Numbered from the stretch's first letter, positions 19,758 through 29,792 are shown. The stretch is DNA of 64,000 nt from Polaribacter sejongensis (GCF_038024065.1 NZ_CP150667.1:310001-374000), one strand, 5' to 3'. The notes: generated by a model not told the origin, from the sequence alone. Made by a program: numbers and translations.

Positions 19758-22271
19758 TTAACAGTACAGATTATATTTTTCATATCTGTTATCAAAATCC
19801 TCTTTTAATAATTTATTTCCAGCTAATGCGTAGTATTTAGAAGATTTCATATTGTTTCCATTAAATTTTGAATACCTGTAAATTAAATCCTCTAAATTCA
19901 AATTCTTAAATTCATCAGACACTTGTTCTGAAAAATCACAGCCTCTAATACTCATTATTTTTAATTGGGTTAATTCGGCTAATTCTTCCGGTAATGGGGA
20001 ACGCCTAAAGTTTTCTATACCTAAAACTCGTAAGGATTTCATTTTTCCTATCCATTTCGGGATTTGTCTCTTAGCGTAACAACCATCAATAAAAAAGGTA
20101 TCTAAATTTAAGTCTGCAATGGTCTCAGGATAGCTTTCAACATCTTTACTAATGCTTTCTAACCAAAGAAATTTAAGCGTTTTCCAATGCGATGCCGTAA
20201 CCATAGCATCGTAACCAAAATTGTCACACGATAAAACTTTAAATAGTTCTATGTTGGGCACTGTTAAGTTTTCTATAGACTGTATATCATCGCTATAAAA
20301 TAATATCAGTGTTTTTAGTTTGTTTAAAGTAATTTTAGGTAAGTCTGCAAGTCCTACACAATCGTAAATTTCTAAAAATTCTAGATGAGGCGTATGCTCT
20401 AATAATAATTTAATAACACTAGTGTTACCATTAAAATTTTTAATGGTTAAGTTTTTTAAATTATGGTGTGTATAAGCGGTTAAACCGTTGTTTTGTTCGG
20501 CATTATCTTTATTAAAATCAATGGTTAGTGTTTGTAAATTACAAAGTGCTTTTAATGCCTTATCTAAGCCTTTTACATTACTATTAAATATGAAGTTTTT
20601 AATGTTTTCAGGGTCTTTAAAATTATCAAAATCTAGAATCTCATTTTTAACTCTATTTTCATCGCCTAACTTCATTTTTTTAGCACGTATTACCGAATAA
20701 AATTTTTGCAATGCGGTAATAGGTGTATCTATTACTTTTATATGATTTACCTCAAAATCTTCAACACCTGGCTCAATGACTTTTATATCTGTAATGGTAA
20801 GACTGTCTGTCTTTATAGGTAAGTAATTTGTATTTAAAACTAGTGCTTTTGCACGGTGCACTCTTAAGGTTTGCAAATGCTTTACTCTAGAAAATGCTTG
20901 CGGGAAATTAGCAACATCAACATTTGTCATTTTAGCATTAGTCGCATCGTATATTCCGAAAATAAGAACGTCTTCTAGCTTTTTACATTCGTGAATACCC
21001 TCTAAAACCCATTCTAAATGATGTGCTAATCTATACTTAAGGTTTTTAAGTTTTTTAAAAGCAGAAAGCGTATGTGCACTTCTTCTTTTTGGTGCATCAC
21101 AATTAATTTCTATCTCTTTTAAATTAGTAAAAGACAAGGCATTATCTAATACAAAACTAAGAAGCTCTGGATGGGTAAAAACGATTCTTTTTAGCTTAGT
21201 TACAGGTGTTACTCCATAAGGCATAAATTCTGTATACAAACCTAGTAAACGTTTAATATTTGGTCCAAAAATAAAAGATGCAGGAACTTTTTTTAATTTT
21301 GATAAATGAATAACTTCTAAAACCTCTAAGGTTTTAAATTCACTAACAGATGCAGGAAAGTGTTCTAAGGATTCCATACCACTTAGCCTCAATTTTTTTA
21401 GTTTGGGTAAGTGACCAAGTGTTTCTGGTAAAGCGGTTAGATTTTCTAACCTAAAAAGCTCTAATTTTTTTAAACTTGCCGGAAGCTCTACACCAGAGAG
21501 GTCTTGTACCGTAAAAGAACCTATTCTTAAATGCTTTAAACTTGTAAGTTCTGTAAGCCAAGTAAAGTTAACTATGTTAGGGTTAGGATCGTCATCACCA
21601 AAACGAAAATCCCCTCTAAACTCCAACTTTTTAAGTGCTTTTAACTTGGTTATTCCTACGGGAACCCATACTAAGTTAGGTGCTGCTAGTATAAACTCTT
21701 TTAAGCTAACTAATCGTTCTAGTTCTTCTGGTATGTATTTATAATCAATGTCAAGTTCTAGTTTCTCTAATGAGGTAAGTTGCGTTATGTTGTTTACAAC
21801 GCTACTAAAACCTTCTTTCTGTCTAGAGGTGCTAATTGATAATTCTTTAATACCATTAAACTGACTTAAAAGACGGGGTGTTTCTATGAAAAATTCAATG
21901 ATTTCTTTTTTTGCATATTCAAGCGAAAGCGTTAAATGCCTACAAACAAGTGTAAATAGTTTAAAAAGGTCTAGGTCTTCTGAAAGTACACCGTACTCTA
22001 ATATAGCAATCAGCTTCTTGTTAAAAGAAGAAGAATCTTCTATCAGCGTTATTTTTTTTCGACTTTTAAAAGCTAACTGTAAAGCTTCTGGTGCCTGTTT
22101 TTTTATGATATTGGTACATTCGGTTCTAATCTGCTTGTTTTTAGTAGATTTCGCGAGTACAAAAATCTCGTAATAAAAATCTTCTGGGTAATTTTTACAA
22201 GCTTTAATCGTTTTATAAGATGCTTCATCATTATTAAAATTGAAACCATGTTCGTGTTTAGCAAATATCAT
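19758..22271 (-). CDS. Large leucine-rich-repeat protein (copy A)
   Basis: 837 residues, cytoplasmic by appearance. The N-terminal cap (IKACKNYPEDFYYEIFVLAK; KSRKKITL) and C-terminal cap (YRYSKFNGNNMKSSKYYALAGN) match copy B closely. Between them are about 25 degenerate LRRs of the LxxLxxLxL type. It is the first gene of a two-gene minus-strand unit. Its promoter has the best palindrome of the shared operator (22325-22340), and a second operator points the other way to the DUF4132 gene. The function is unknown; a recognition or scaffold role is inferred from the LRR fold. Confidence 0.88.
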   Translation of the reverse strand: MIFAKHEHGFNFNNDEASYKTIKACKNYPEDFYYEIFVLAKSTKNKQIRTECTNIIKKQAPEALQLAFKSRKKITLIEDSSSFNKKLIAILEYGVLSEDLDLFKLFTLVCRHLTLSLEYAKKEIIEFFIETPRLLSQFNGIKELSISTSRQKEGFSSVVNNITQLTSLEKLELDIDYKYIPEELERLVSLKEFILAAPNLVWVPVGITKLKALKKLEFRGDFRFGDDDPNPNIVNFTWLTELTSLKHLRIGSFTVQDLSGVELPASLKKLELFRLENLTALPETLGHLPKLKKLRLSGMESLEHFPASVSEFKTLEVLEVIHLSKLKKVPASFIFGPNIKRLLGLYTEFMPYGVTPVTKLKRIVFTHPELLSFVLDNALSFTNLKEIEINCDAPKRRSAHTLSAFKKLKNLKYRLAHHLEWVLEGIHECKKLEDVLIFGIYDATNAKMTNVDVANFPQAFSRVKHLQTLRVHRAKALVLNTNYLPIKTDSLTITDIKVIEPGVEDFEVNHIKVIDTPITALQKFYSVIRAKKMKLGDENRVKNEILDFDNFKDPENIKNFIFNSNVKGLDKALKALCNLQTLTIDFNKDNAEQNNGLTAYTHHNLKNLTIKNFNGNTSVIKLLLEHTPHLEFLEIYDCVGLADLPKITLNKLKTLILFYSDDIQSIENLTVPNIELFKVLSCDNFGYDAMVTASHWKTLKFLWLESISKDVESYPETIADLNLDTFFIDGCYAKRQIPKWIGKMKSLRVLGIENFRRSPLPEELAELTQLKIMSIRGCDFSEQVSDEFKNLNLEDLIYRYSKFNGNNMKSSKYYALAGNKLLKEDFDNRYEKYNLYC

Positions 22272-22294
22272 AAGGCTGTTTATTTTTGATGATA

Positions 22295-22340
22295 CAAACC
22301 TATTTTAAAATCAGATGTTTTTTGTCACTGTATTCTGTGA
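22295..22340 (-). promoter_or_regulatory. Shared operator plus -7 box, promoter of the LRR gene pair
   Basis: On the minus strand TCACAGAATACAGTGA (22325-22340) is followed after exactly 22 bp by TAGGTTTG (22295-22302), a full TAnnTTTG match. The transcription start should fall about 5 bases further, leaving a short leader before the ATG at 22271. This is the most symmetric of the operator copies found in the window. Confidence 0.7.
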
Positions 22341-22389
22341 TATTATAAATACACCTTCATTTAAAAAGTTAAAACTTTACAAAAAAAAA

Positions 22390-22435
22390 TCATTAAATAC
22401 AGTGATGAAAAAAAGCAATCTTACTTTTACCTTGC
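22390..22435 (+). promoter_or_regulatory. Shared operator plus weak -7 box, promoter of the DUF4132 gene
   Basis: TCATTAAATACAGTGA (22390-22405), with a strong right half, is followed after 22 bp by TACCTTGC (22428-22435), a weaker -7 match. An alternative TACTTTTA at 22422 would have a 16-bp spacer, so the 22-bp choice rests on consistency with the other sites. It diverges from the LRR promoter. Confidence 0.55.
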
Positions 22436-22506
22436 CATTAATTATGATTCCTTTTTTTATAAGGTTTATAATCAGCATTTATAATTGATTTAAAGAATTA
22501 AGACAT

Positions 22507-25500
22507 ATGATTCCAGTAGAAGAAGCAAATAAATACGTAGAAAAATATAAAAAACCAGAAATAGATCGGTTTGATTTTCGTCCATTTTCTGAACCTTATA
22601 GAGTTTTAGCTAAAATTTTAGGAGGTTTTGATAAAGGCGAAAGAAGAAACTATTATAATGTAAGTGATTTTGTTGCCATTTTTGACGATGCAATTACAAT
22701 AAATCCATGGAGAACCGAAGAAGGAATGCGCTTAGCAATTGAGTTATATGGTATTGTTCAAACTCCGTATTTAGCCGATATGTGGGATTTTATGGATACG
22801 TTACCTTATCAAAGAGGATATGACAGAAAAGCTTTTAGGTCTGTAAAAACGCAAGATACATTACGTAATAAATTACAGTTTTTTACCCATTTTTTACGAT
22901 TAAGTAGAAGAGGTTTTGGCGGCTTAACATTACAAGAGCAGTTTCAATATAGCACGTATTTTCCAGGTTCAAGTGGTTATTTTTTAGCAACCTTACTACA
23001 TAATGGAGAAGGAGTGTTTGATGAGTTATTAGACGATATTATTCAGGGAGAAGATGAAATTGGTGGTATTAGTATAGATATTATAAAAGCATTATTACTG
23101 TCTGAAGACGAAAAGCATTGGGAAATGGTTGGTAAATTATTACTAGCTGCCCAACGTCAAGAAGGATTAAGACAAACTATTCTAGAATCTTTAGATGAAG
23201 CTGGTCTTGGTGCTTTAAAATACATGATTAATATTGTTTTAGAAAACGACCTTACTCGTTTTAGTAGTGTTACTAGAGCAGTAAGTACTTGGTTTGGTTT
23301 AAATTGGGACACTCCTAAAAAATCGGTAATCAATAGAGTTTTAGAATTAGCACAATCTTTAATTTTAAATTTAAAAGAAGTAGACACACTTCTTAAAAGT
23401 AAAGATAATTTAGAGGTTTTAGTAGCTTTATGGTCTATTGCTATTTTAGATGTAGACAAAGCAAATGCTAAAGCGTTAGATCTTGTTTTTACATCAGAAG
23501 ATAGAAATAAAAAGATTTTAGCATTATATTTTATATCTAAAACAGACAGAACAAACGATTCTTTAGTAGCGTATTTTAAAAATGAAATTGGTAAGGATTA
23601 TGCTTTAGATCATTGGATGGCGGTAAATTTACCACACAATACTTCATTAGATAATGACACTTTTTCAAAATTATTTGATGTAGCAAAAGCAGCAGAAGAA
23701 AAAGGTAAAACCTTCGAAACTAAAATATTTTCTTGGTGGAGTTTTACACCTAGCTCTTATTATTTTTATCAGTTTCTTTTAAGCGGATCTACAGAAAATC
23801 AATTAGAATTAATGGCGAATGATTTAGAAGTGTTGCCAACAGAATTTAGAGAGAGTTACATTCGTAAAGTTTTTCCTATAGATTACAGTTATTCATTTTA
23901 CAATTATCAAAAAGATTCAGAGAAAAAAGAACCTTTAAATTTTGATAAAAATTCGTGGAAAAGAGCTTTAGCAAGAAAAGCAATTTATAACAGAAACGAA
24001 TTGTTAATGGCTACCGGACTTAATTTGTTTAGTAGAATGCATCTTTATGATGAAGATTTAGAAATTGCAGAAGATTTATTAAGAAGAAAACATAAAGAAT
24101 TACGTACTTCTTTAATTCAATTATTGATAAAATTACCAGCAGATCGTTTAAGAAACAGTGCTACAAATTTAGTAACAGCAAAAAGTATAGATCAACGTTT
24201 AGGAGGTTTAGAAATGTTAACGCTTTTACACGACGAAAATAGACAGTCTAACTTTGTAGAAGACCAAATTCGTATGTATAACGAACGACCTAAAATCACA
24301 AAAAACGAACAAGTTTATTTAGATAAGTTTTCTGACAATGCAGAAGAGTTTAATTATAGTAATGGTTTTGGAGCTATAGATTATGATAACTTAACACCAT
24401 TATATATACCACAATCTCGTTTCGAGAAAAAGACCAGTTTCTTCGATAAATTAGGGATTACAACTTCAGAATCTGCAGGATTTAAATTTAAAGAATTTAT
24501 AGACGCAAATAAAATTATAAAAGAGGTTAATAAGTTAATCGCAATTGTTACTAAAAATAAACATTTCGAATATCAAGCGGAACTATATAGAGGAGAAATA
24601 GCAACCACTTATATAGAAAAAGGGATTCGTAGTATAAAAAGATTAGATGAAGATGCTACTGCAGAAGATCATTTACAGAACCTTCCTTTAGCAAAATTAT
24701 GGATTGCTTGGTACGAGCAAAGTACGCTTAATGATTTTGAAATGCATGCTGCAATCCGTTACATTAATAATCATAATAATCCATTTGGAGATTATAAAGA
24801 ATTAGGCACTTTTGCGAGACAATATTATCCAGATTTAAGCGGATTAAATTTAGATAAAGAAGACCGTTATAACTCAAAATCTGAAGCTTATAATGAAATT
24901 TTACAACGTCTATATAAAGTGTATGTAGAAGAAAAAACAATAGCTAATTTTAAGCTAGATGTTATGGAAGATATGATTGCTAATTTTCCAGACAAGCTGA
25001 AGTTAGTACAATATCAAACGTCTAATTATCGCTATAATAAAAAAACGTACAATTGGGCAAACATCATTTTACCACTTGTACCAAGTTTAGGTATTAATCA
25101 TTTAGAACTTCTTACAGAAGAACAAGTTCATAAATATTGGAGCTTTTATATGTATTTAGTTGCACAAGATATAGAATATCCTAATGCAACTGCAGATGTA
25201 AGCGTAATTACAAAACAATTCAGTAGACCCGGCATTGTTCCATTTCCTAGTATGCCGGTAACTTTAAGACTTTACAAAAAAGGCTTAATTAATGATGATG
25301 ATTTATGTTTGCAAGCCTTACATTCTCGTCAATTAATGTCTCTTATGGACGGTGGTTATAATTCTAGAATAAATTATAAATGGATAGAAAAAGACAGCGT
25401 ACCTAAACATGTTTTTGCAGCCTTAAAAACCAATTTATTAGAAACAGAATTAGAACGTGGAGATATAGAAACTACAGCAACAGGTTACATGAATGGTATT

Positions 25501-27513
25501 CATCGTGTAGAAGGTGTAGATTATGTATTTAGAATTTTAGAACGTTTAGGAAAAGATAATTTTGAGCGTGGTTATAGTTATTATGGAGAGAGCAAAAAAA
25601 CTATTTTTAGTTCTATGCTTAAAAAATCTCTCTTTAAAGATACCGAAAGTTATGCCGATTTTGCTGCACGTGCAGATGCTTCTAAAGTGACTAAAAAACG
25701 TTTGATAGAACTTGCGTGTTATGCAACACAATGGACAGGTGTTATTGGAGAATATTTAGGTTTAGAAAAATTAGAAGATGCCGTTTGGTGGTTTCAAGCA
25801 CACGCTTCAGATCGTATGAATAGCGAACAAGAAACCATTATTTCTCGTTATTCTAACATTCCGAAAAGTGATTTTGCTCTTGGAGCCATAGATGTAGATT
25901 GGTTTAATAGAGTGTATAAAACCATCGGAAAAACCAATTGGAAATTACTACATGACGCAGCCAAATATATTTCTGACGGAAACGGACATAGACAAGTAAA
26001 ATTATATTCTAGCGTAATGTTAGGTGAAGTAAAAATTACTGAAACGTTAAAGAAAATTAAAGACAAGCGGGACAAAGATTACGTGCGTGCTTTAGGTTTA
26101 ATTCCGTTAAGTAAAACCATACCAGAAAAAGATTTATTAAAGCGTTATAATTTGTTGCAAGATTTCTTAAAAGAGAGCAAGCAATTTGGAGCACAACGTC
26201 AAGAAAGTGAAGCTATTGCAGTAGAAATTGGTTTAGACAATTTATCTCGTAATGCAGGTTATCAAGATCGTGTACGCTTTAGTTGGGCAATGGAAGCAAA
26301 AGCTACTCAAAAAATTATGGAGAATTCTAAAATTTCCATAGAAGAAACGGAGATAGAATTAGTAATTAACAATCTTGGTAAAACAGATATTAAGGTTACC
26401 AAAGCAGGTAAGTCGTTAAAAAATATTCCTGCCAAATTACGTAAAGACAAGCAAATAATCGCTTTAAAAGAAAACAAAACATACCTTTCTAGACAATACA
26501 GCAGAACCCGTTTATCATTAGAAAATGCAATGATAAATGAAGATGAATTTACAGCGCTAGAAATTCATAATATGATGCAACATCCTATTGTAAAAGTGAT
26601 GTTGAGTAAATTAGTAATGTACGTTCCAGAAAAAGAAATTTCAGGTTTTTACAATGAAAGTATTTTAACAGATGCTAACGGTAAAACGCATCAATTAGAA
26701 GAAAACGACCTTTTAGTTATTGCGCACGCATCTCATTTATACAAAGCAGTAGAGTGGGATATGTATCAGAAATACTTATTTGCAGAACGTTTAACACAAC
26801 CTTTTAAACAAGTATTTAGAGAGTTGTATTTAGTTACCGATGATGAACGCGAACATAGCAATCGTTCCGAACGTTACCAAGGACACCAAATTCAGCCTAA
26901 AAAAACCATAGCACTTTTAAGAAGTAGAGGTTGGACGGTAAGTATGGAAGAAGGCTTACAAAAAGTATATCACAAAAAAGGTTTTATAGCAACAATGTAT
27001 GCTATGGCAGATTGGTATTCGCCCTCAGAAGCAGAAGCGCCAACCATAGAAGATATCTGTTTTCATTCTGTAGATACGTATCAAAGAATTCCGCTTACCG
27101 AGATTCCGTCTGTAATTTTTAGTGAAATTATGCGAGATATAGATCTTGTGGTAAGTGTTGCACATGTTGGTGGTGTAGATCCAGAAGCAAGTCATAGTAC
27201 CATGCAAATGCGTGCTGCTTTGGCAGAAGAATCGGCAAGATTATTCAAGCTTAAAAACATTACCGTTAAAGAACGTTTTGTGTTTATTAAAGGAACCTTT
27301 GGCGAATACAGTATTCATTTAGGAAGTGGTCAAGTAAGCAAAAACGGACTTGCGTTATCTATAATTCCGGTGCATAGTCAGCATCGAGGTCGTATGTTTT
27401 TACCATTTGTAGACGACGATCCAAAATCGGCAGAAATTATTTCTAAAATGAAGCTTTTATCCGAAGATAATAAAATACAAGATCCAACAATTTTAGCACA
27501 GATAAATAGCTAA
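22507..27513 (+). CDS. Giant DUF4132 (MolR-like) protein
   Basis: 1668 residues, soluble, mostly alpha-helical (HEAT-like) in the first two thirds. The C-terminal third carries a DUF4132-type region (about 1260-1440; LEIHNMMQHPIVKVMLSKLV, HASHLYKAVEWDMYQ, QPFKQVFRELY). A last domain (about 1560-1660) has VVSVAHVGGVDPEAS and FLPFVDDDPKSAEIISK. From memory the family often pairs DUF4132 with DUFs 5724 and 7737; those assignments need a profile search. In E. coli the related yehI/molR genes sit with a MoxR-type AAA ATPase and a vWA gene. Here the vWA gene is 23 kb away and no MoxR gene is in the window. The promoter carries the shared operator. Confidence 0.85.
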   Translation: MIPVEEANKYVEKYKKPEIDRFDFRPFSEPYRVLAKILGGFDKGERRNYYNVSDFVAIFDDAITINPWRTEEGMRLAIELYGIVQTPYLADMWDFMDTLPYQRGYDRKAFRSVKTQDTLRNKLQFFTHFLRLSRRGFGGLTLQEQFQYSTYFPGSSGYFLATLLHNGEGVFDELLDDIIQGEDEIGGISIDIIKALLLSEDEKHWEMVGKLLLAAQRQEGLRQTILESLDEAGLGALKYMINIVLENDLTRFSSVTRAVSTWFGLNWDTPKKSVINRVLELAQSLILNLKEVDTLLKSKDNLEVLVALWSIAILDVDKANAKALDLVFTSEDRNKKILALYFISKTDRTNDSLVAYFKNEIGKDYALDHWMAVNLPHNTSLDNDTFSKLFDVAKAAEEKGKTFETKIFSWWSFTPSSYYFYQFLLSGSTENQLELMANDLEVLPTEFRESYIRKVFPIDYSYSFYNYQKDSEKKEPLNFDKNSWKRALARKAIYNRNELLMATGLNLFSRMHLYDEDLEIAEDLLRRKHKELRTSLIQLLIKLPADRLRNSATNLVTAKSIDQRLGGLEMLTLLHDENRQSNFVEDQIRMYNERPKITKNEQVYLDKFSDNAEEFNYSNGFGAIDYDNLTPLYIPQSRFEKKTSFFDKLGITTSESAGFKFKEFIDANKIIKEVNKLIAIVTKNKHFEYQAELYRGEIATTYIEKGIRSIKRLDEDATAEDHLQNLPLAKLWIAWYEQSTLNDFEMHAAIRYINNHNNPFGDYKELGTFARQYYPDLSGLNLDKEDRYNSKSEAYNEILQRLYKVYVEEKTIANFKLDVMEDMIANFPDKLKLVQYQTSNYRYNKKTYNWANIILPLVPSLGINHLELLTEEQVHKYWSFYMYLVAQDIEYPNATADVSVITKQFSRPGIVPFPSMPVTLRLYKKGLINDDDLCLQALHSRQLMSLMDGGYNSRINYKWIEKDSVPKHVFAALKTNLLETELERGDIETTATGYMNGIHRVEGVDYVFRILERLGKDNFERGYSYYGESKKTIFSSMLKKSLFKDTESYADFAARADASKVTKKRLIELACYATQWTGVIGEYLGLEKLEDAVWWFQAHASDRMNSEQETIISRYSNIPKSDFALGAIDVDWFNRVYKTIGKTNWKLLHDAAKYISDGNGHRQVKLYSSVMLGEVKITETLKKIKDKRDKDYVRALGLIPLSKTIPEKDLLKRYNLLQDFLKESKQFGAQRQESEAIAVEIGLDNLSRNAGYQDRVRFSWAMEAKATQKIMENSKISIEETEIELVINNLGKTDIKVTKAGKSLKNIPAKLRKDKQIIALKENKTYLSRQYSRTRLSLENAMINEDEFTALEIHNMMQHPIVKVMLSKLVMYVPEKEISGFYNESILTDANGKTHQLEENDLLVIAHASHLYKAVEWDMYQKYLFAERLTQPFKQVFRELYLVTDDEREHSNRSERYQGHQIQPKKTIALLRSRGWTVSMEEGLQKVYHKKGFIATMYAMADWYSPSEAEAPTIEDICFHSVDTYQRIPLTEIPSVIFSEIMRDIDLVVSVAHVGGVDPEASHSTMQMRAALAEESARLFKLKNITVKERFVFIKGTFGEYSIHLGSGQVSKNGLALSIIPVHSQHRGRMFLPFVDDDPKSAEIISKMKLLSEDNKIQDPTILAQINS

Positions 27514-27528
27514 TATTAAAACAATTAT

Positions 27529-27616
27529 GGCGTTACCTCGCTTAGGCGAGGTCGGGCTTTCTGTTGCAAGTCCTCGTGCTAACGCACTGTGGGCTTTCCT
27601 CGTCAATCCCTAACGC
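27529..27616. repeat. GC-rich REP/MITE-like intergenic element
   Basis: This 88-base block is far more GC-rich than its surroundings. It begins with GGCGTTA and ends with TAACGC (terminal inverted repeats). It contains a perfect hairpin ACCTCGC-TTAG-GCGAGGT (27535-27552) and two copies of GGGCTTTC. Similar elements with GGCGTTAC...CGGGCTTTC are, as I recall, dispersed in Flavobacteriaceae genomes. It lies between the DUF4132 gene and the next small gene. Only one copy is present in the window. Confidence 0.6.
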
Positions 27617-27635
27617 AAAAAACATTTAGCATATT

Positions 27636-28049
27636 ATGGAAATCACGTTACAACTAAAAAGGCTAGGCAAGAAGAAGGTTAAAAAAGTGCCTTTTACTTT
27701 AGAAGAAAATCCTAAAAATTTAGAAGAATTATTAATTGGTTGTGTAAAAAATCAAGTAGAAGCTTTTAATAAAAAACGAACAGAAGTTAATGTCATTGGA
27801 TTTTTAAGTCCGGCAGAAATACAAGAAAAAGCAGAAAGTGGTAAAGTAGAATTTGGCGAATTAGCCAATACAGATTTAGCAAATTTGCAAAAAGCAATAG
27901 ACAATGTTTTACTTTCTTTTAAAGACGGTTTGTTTGTAGTTTTTGTAGATGAAGATGAAATTACCGATTTAAAAGCACCTTTAGAATTAACATCAGAAAG
28001 TGTAATAGCATTTATAAGAATGACGTTTTTAGTTGGTACGTATTGGTAG
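27636..28049 (+). CDS. Hypothetical 137-residue protein
   Basis: Not a family I recognise. It is soluble and Lys/Glu-rich (LQLKRLGKKKVKKVPFTLEENPKNLEELLIGCVKNQVEAF is split by no signal or span), with a C-terminal hydrophobic strand ending FIRMTFLVGTYW. It follows the DUF4132 gene after 122 bases, which include the GC-rich element, and precedes the next small gene by 18 bases. Position suggests a partner of DUF4132, since DUF4132-type loci often carry a small companion gene; this is inference. Confidence 0.7.
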   Translation: MEITLQLKRLGKKKVKKVPFTLEENPKNLEELLIGCVKNQVEAFNKKRTEVNVIGFLSPAEIQEKAESGKVEFGELANTDLANLQKAIDNVLLSFKDGLFVVFVDEDEITDLKAPLELTSESVIAFIRMTFLVGTYW

Positions 28050-28067
28050 TATTTAAATTCAGTAAAT

Positions 28068-28391
28068 ATGGATATTGAAAACATACAAAACCAATTGGCA
28101 GCACAAATTGTTAATCATCATAAAACTTGGAGCAATTTATTAGTCAACCTAGAATTCGGCAATGAAGCTTCCAGTTATTGGGATGTTACCTTAGAACCAA
28201 CTAACATTTCTGTTGAGGTTAATACTAATTCTTTCACTTTTAAAAATGCCAAATTTATATTTGATGTAAATGTAGGAGTTTCTTACGGAGATGATGTTCA
28301 AGTTTTTACCGAACAAATTTCTGGCAAAGGAGTTTATCAACTTGTTGAAAATAAAACAATTAATCTTACAGAATTAATAATAGAGGAGTAG
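28068..28391 (+). CDS. Hypothetical 107-residue protein
   Basis: Not recognised. The protein is acidic and apparently beta-rich (WDVTLEPTNISVEV; FIFDVNVGVSYGDD; GVYQLVENKTINLTEL), with no signal or membrane span. Starting 18 bases after the 27636-28049 gene, it probably belongs to the DUF4132 transcription unit. Confidence 0.68.
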   Translation: MDIENIQNQLAAQIVNHHKTWSNLLVNLEFGNEASSYWDVTLEPTNISVEVNTNSFTFKNAKFIFDVNVGVSYGDDVQVFTEQISGKGVYQLVENKTINLTELIIEE

Positions 28392-28477
28392 TGTTTAAAA
28401 AACAAATCTTACTAAAAAATGCTATTCAATATTAATGAGAAAAAAAGGATGAGGTTTAAAAAATAGCAAGAAAATTA

Positions 28478-28963
28478 ATGGAAAAACAATTTAAAACTAA
28501 AACAGGATTTTGTCATATTTTACCAGATAAAATTATTTTAACAAGAGATGGAATCATTGGTAATATGGCAAAAGTGGTTGTTGGAAAAAGTATCACTCGA
28601 GTTTTAATAATTTATGGAGGAATTTCTGCTTTCTTACTTTATTCTGCATTTGATAGTTTTCAAACAGGTCAAATTCCAATGTCTATATTTTATTTAATAA
28701 TTGGTTTATTTCTGATGTATGGAATATTTGCAAGCTTTAATAATTCTGCAACACCAATAATAGAAAGAAAAGACATTAAAAGTATCAAATTTAAAAAAGC
28801 AATATTCGGAATAACACGTTCTCGATTTGAAGTTCTTTTTAAAGATGAAAACGGAAAAATTAAGAAACGTATAATTATGTTACCAGGTTCATTAGATAAT
28901 GGGAAAAATGAAACCGAAATAGCAAAAAAAATAATGAAAGAAGAGAAGTTATTAGATGAATAA
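28478..28963 (+). CDS. Hypothetical membrane protein with two spans
   Basis: 161 residues. Two adjacent hydrophobic segments (about 43-60 and 68-88; VLIIYGGISAFLLYSAF, SIFYLIIGLFLMYGIF) are followed by a basic, beta-like cytoplasmic tail (KSIKFKKAIFGITRSRFEVLFKDENGK), a layout reminiscent of PH-like bacterial membrane proteins. I do not assign a family. It starts 86 bases after the 28068-28391 gene; whether it belongs to the DUF4132 unit is unclear. Confidence 0.65.
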   Translation: MEKQFKTKTGFCHILPDKIILTRDGIIGNMAKVVVGKSITRVLIIYGGISAFLLYSAFDSFQTGQIPMSIFYLIIGLFLMYGIFASFNNSATPIIERKDIKSIKFKKAIFGITRSRFEVLFKDENGKIKKRIIMLPGSLDNGKNETEIAKKIMKEEKLLDE

Positions 28964-29026
28964 ACATAAAGAAATACTAAGACTTCATTTAAAATCAGTT
29001 TAAAACATCAGAATAAATAAAAAATT

Positions 29027-29758
29027 ATGAAACAATATACAAACGCAATTATTTTTGGAATAGCCATCGTTACATCTTCTATATTCTTAGGAAAAGCATA
29101 TACGGATAGAAATAAAAAAGATGGAGAAATTCAAGTTACGGGATTAGGTAAAACAGATTTTTCTTCAGATTTAATTGTTTGGGAAGGAAGTTTTAGTGCC
29201 GATAATTCAGATTTAAAACAAGCCTATTTAACATTAGAAGAAAAGAAACGCACCATTAATAATTACCTATCTAAAAAAGGAATTAAGCCAGAAGAATTAA
29301 TTTATAGTGCTGTAAAAACAAATGAAAAAACGAAGCAATTATACACTACAAATGGAGAATATGCTGGTCAAGAATTTGTGGGTTACGAACTTACACAATC
29401 TGTACAAATAGAATCTAAAGAAGTTGATAAAATAGAAAAGGTATCTAGAGAAATCACTGAGTTATTAAACCAAGGTGTTCAATTTTACTCACAAGCTCCT
29501 AGATATTATTACACAAAACTTGCCGATCTTAAAATAGAAATGATTTCTAAAGCTACAGAAGATGCGAGAATACGTGCAGAGAACATTGCTAAATTTTCTG
29601 GAGGAAATTTAAGTGATTTAGAATCTGCTAAAATGGGAATTTTTCAAATCACAGGTCAAAACTCTGGGGAAGATTATTCTTGGGGAGGAACGTTTAATAC
29701 AGCAAATAGAGAAAAAACGGCTTCAATTACTATGAAGTTAGTTTATAAAGTAGATTAA
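29027..29758 (+). CDS. SIMPL (DUF541) domain protein
   Basis: 243 residues. One N-terminal hydrophobic segment (about 6-24) acts as signal or anchor. The SIMPL domain follows (about 35-240), with the family's opening IQVTGLGKTDFSSDLIVW, the central SAVKTNEKTKQ, and the AtedARxRAENIAKFSGG-type segment (ATEDARIRAENIAKFSGG). SIMPL proteins are periplasmic or surface proteins; some relatives are linked to stress resistance, but no reaction is known. It is the last plus-strand gene before a bidirectional terminator. Confidence 0.88.
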   Translation: MKQYTNAIIFGIAIVTSSIFLGKAYTDRNKKDGEIQVTGLGKTDFSSDLIVWEGSFSADNSDLKQAYLTLEEKKRTINNYLSKKGIKPEELIYSAVKTNEKTKQLYTTNGEYAGQEFVGYELTQSVQIESKEVDKIEKVSREITELLNQGVQFYSQAPRYYYTKLADLKIEMISKATEDARIRAENIAKFSGGNLSDLESAKMGIFQITGQNSGEDYSWGGTFNTANREKTASITMKLVYKVD

Positions 29759-29792
29759 TATCTTACTATATTTTTTAAGTAATTAAAATACA

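Noticed and set aside
17250..22173. Several 60- to 95-residue plus-strand frames opposite the LRR genes
   Set aside because: They are antisense to long LRR coding regions and contain no recognisable domain.
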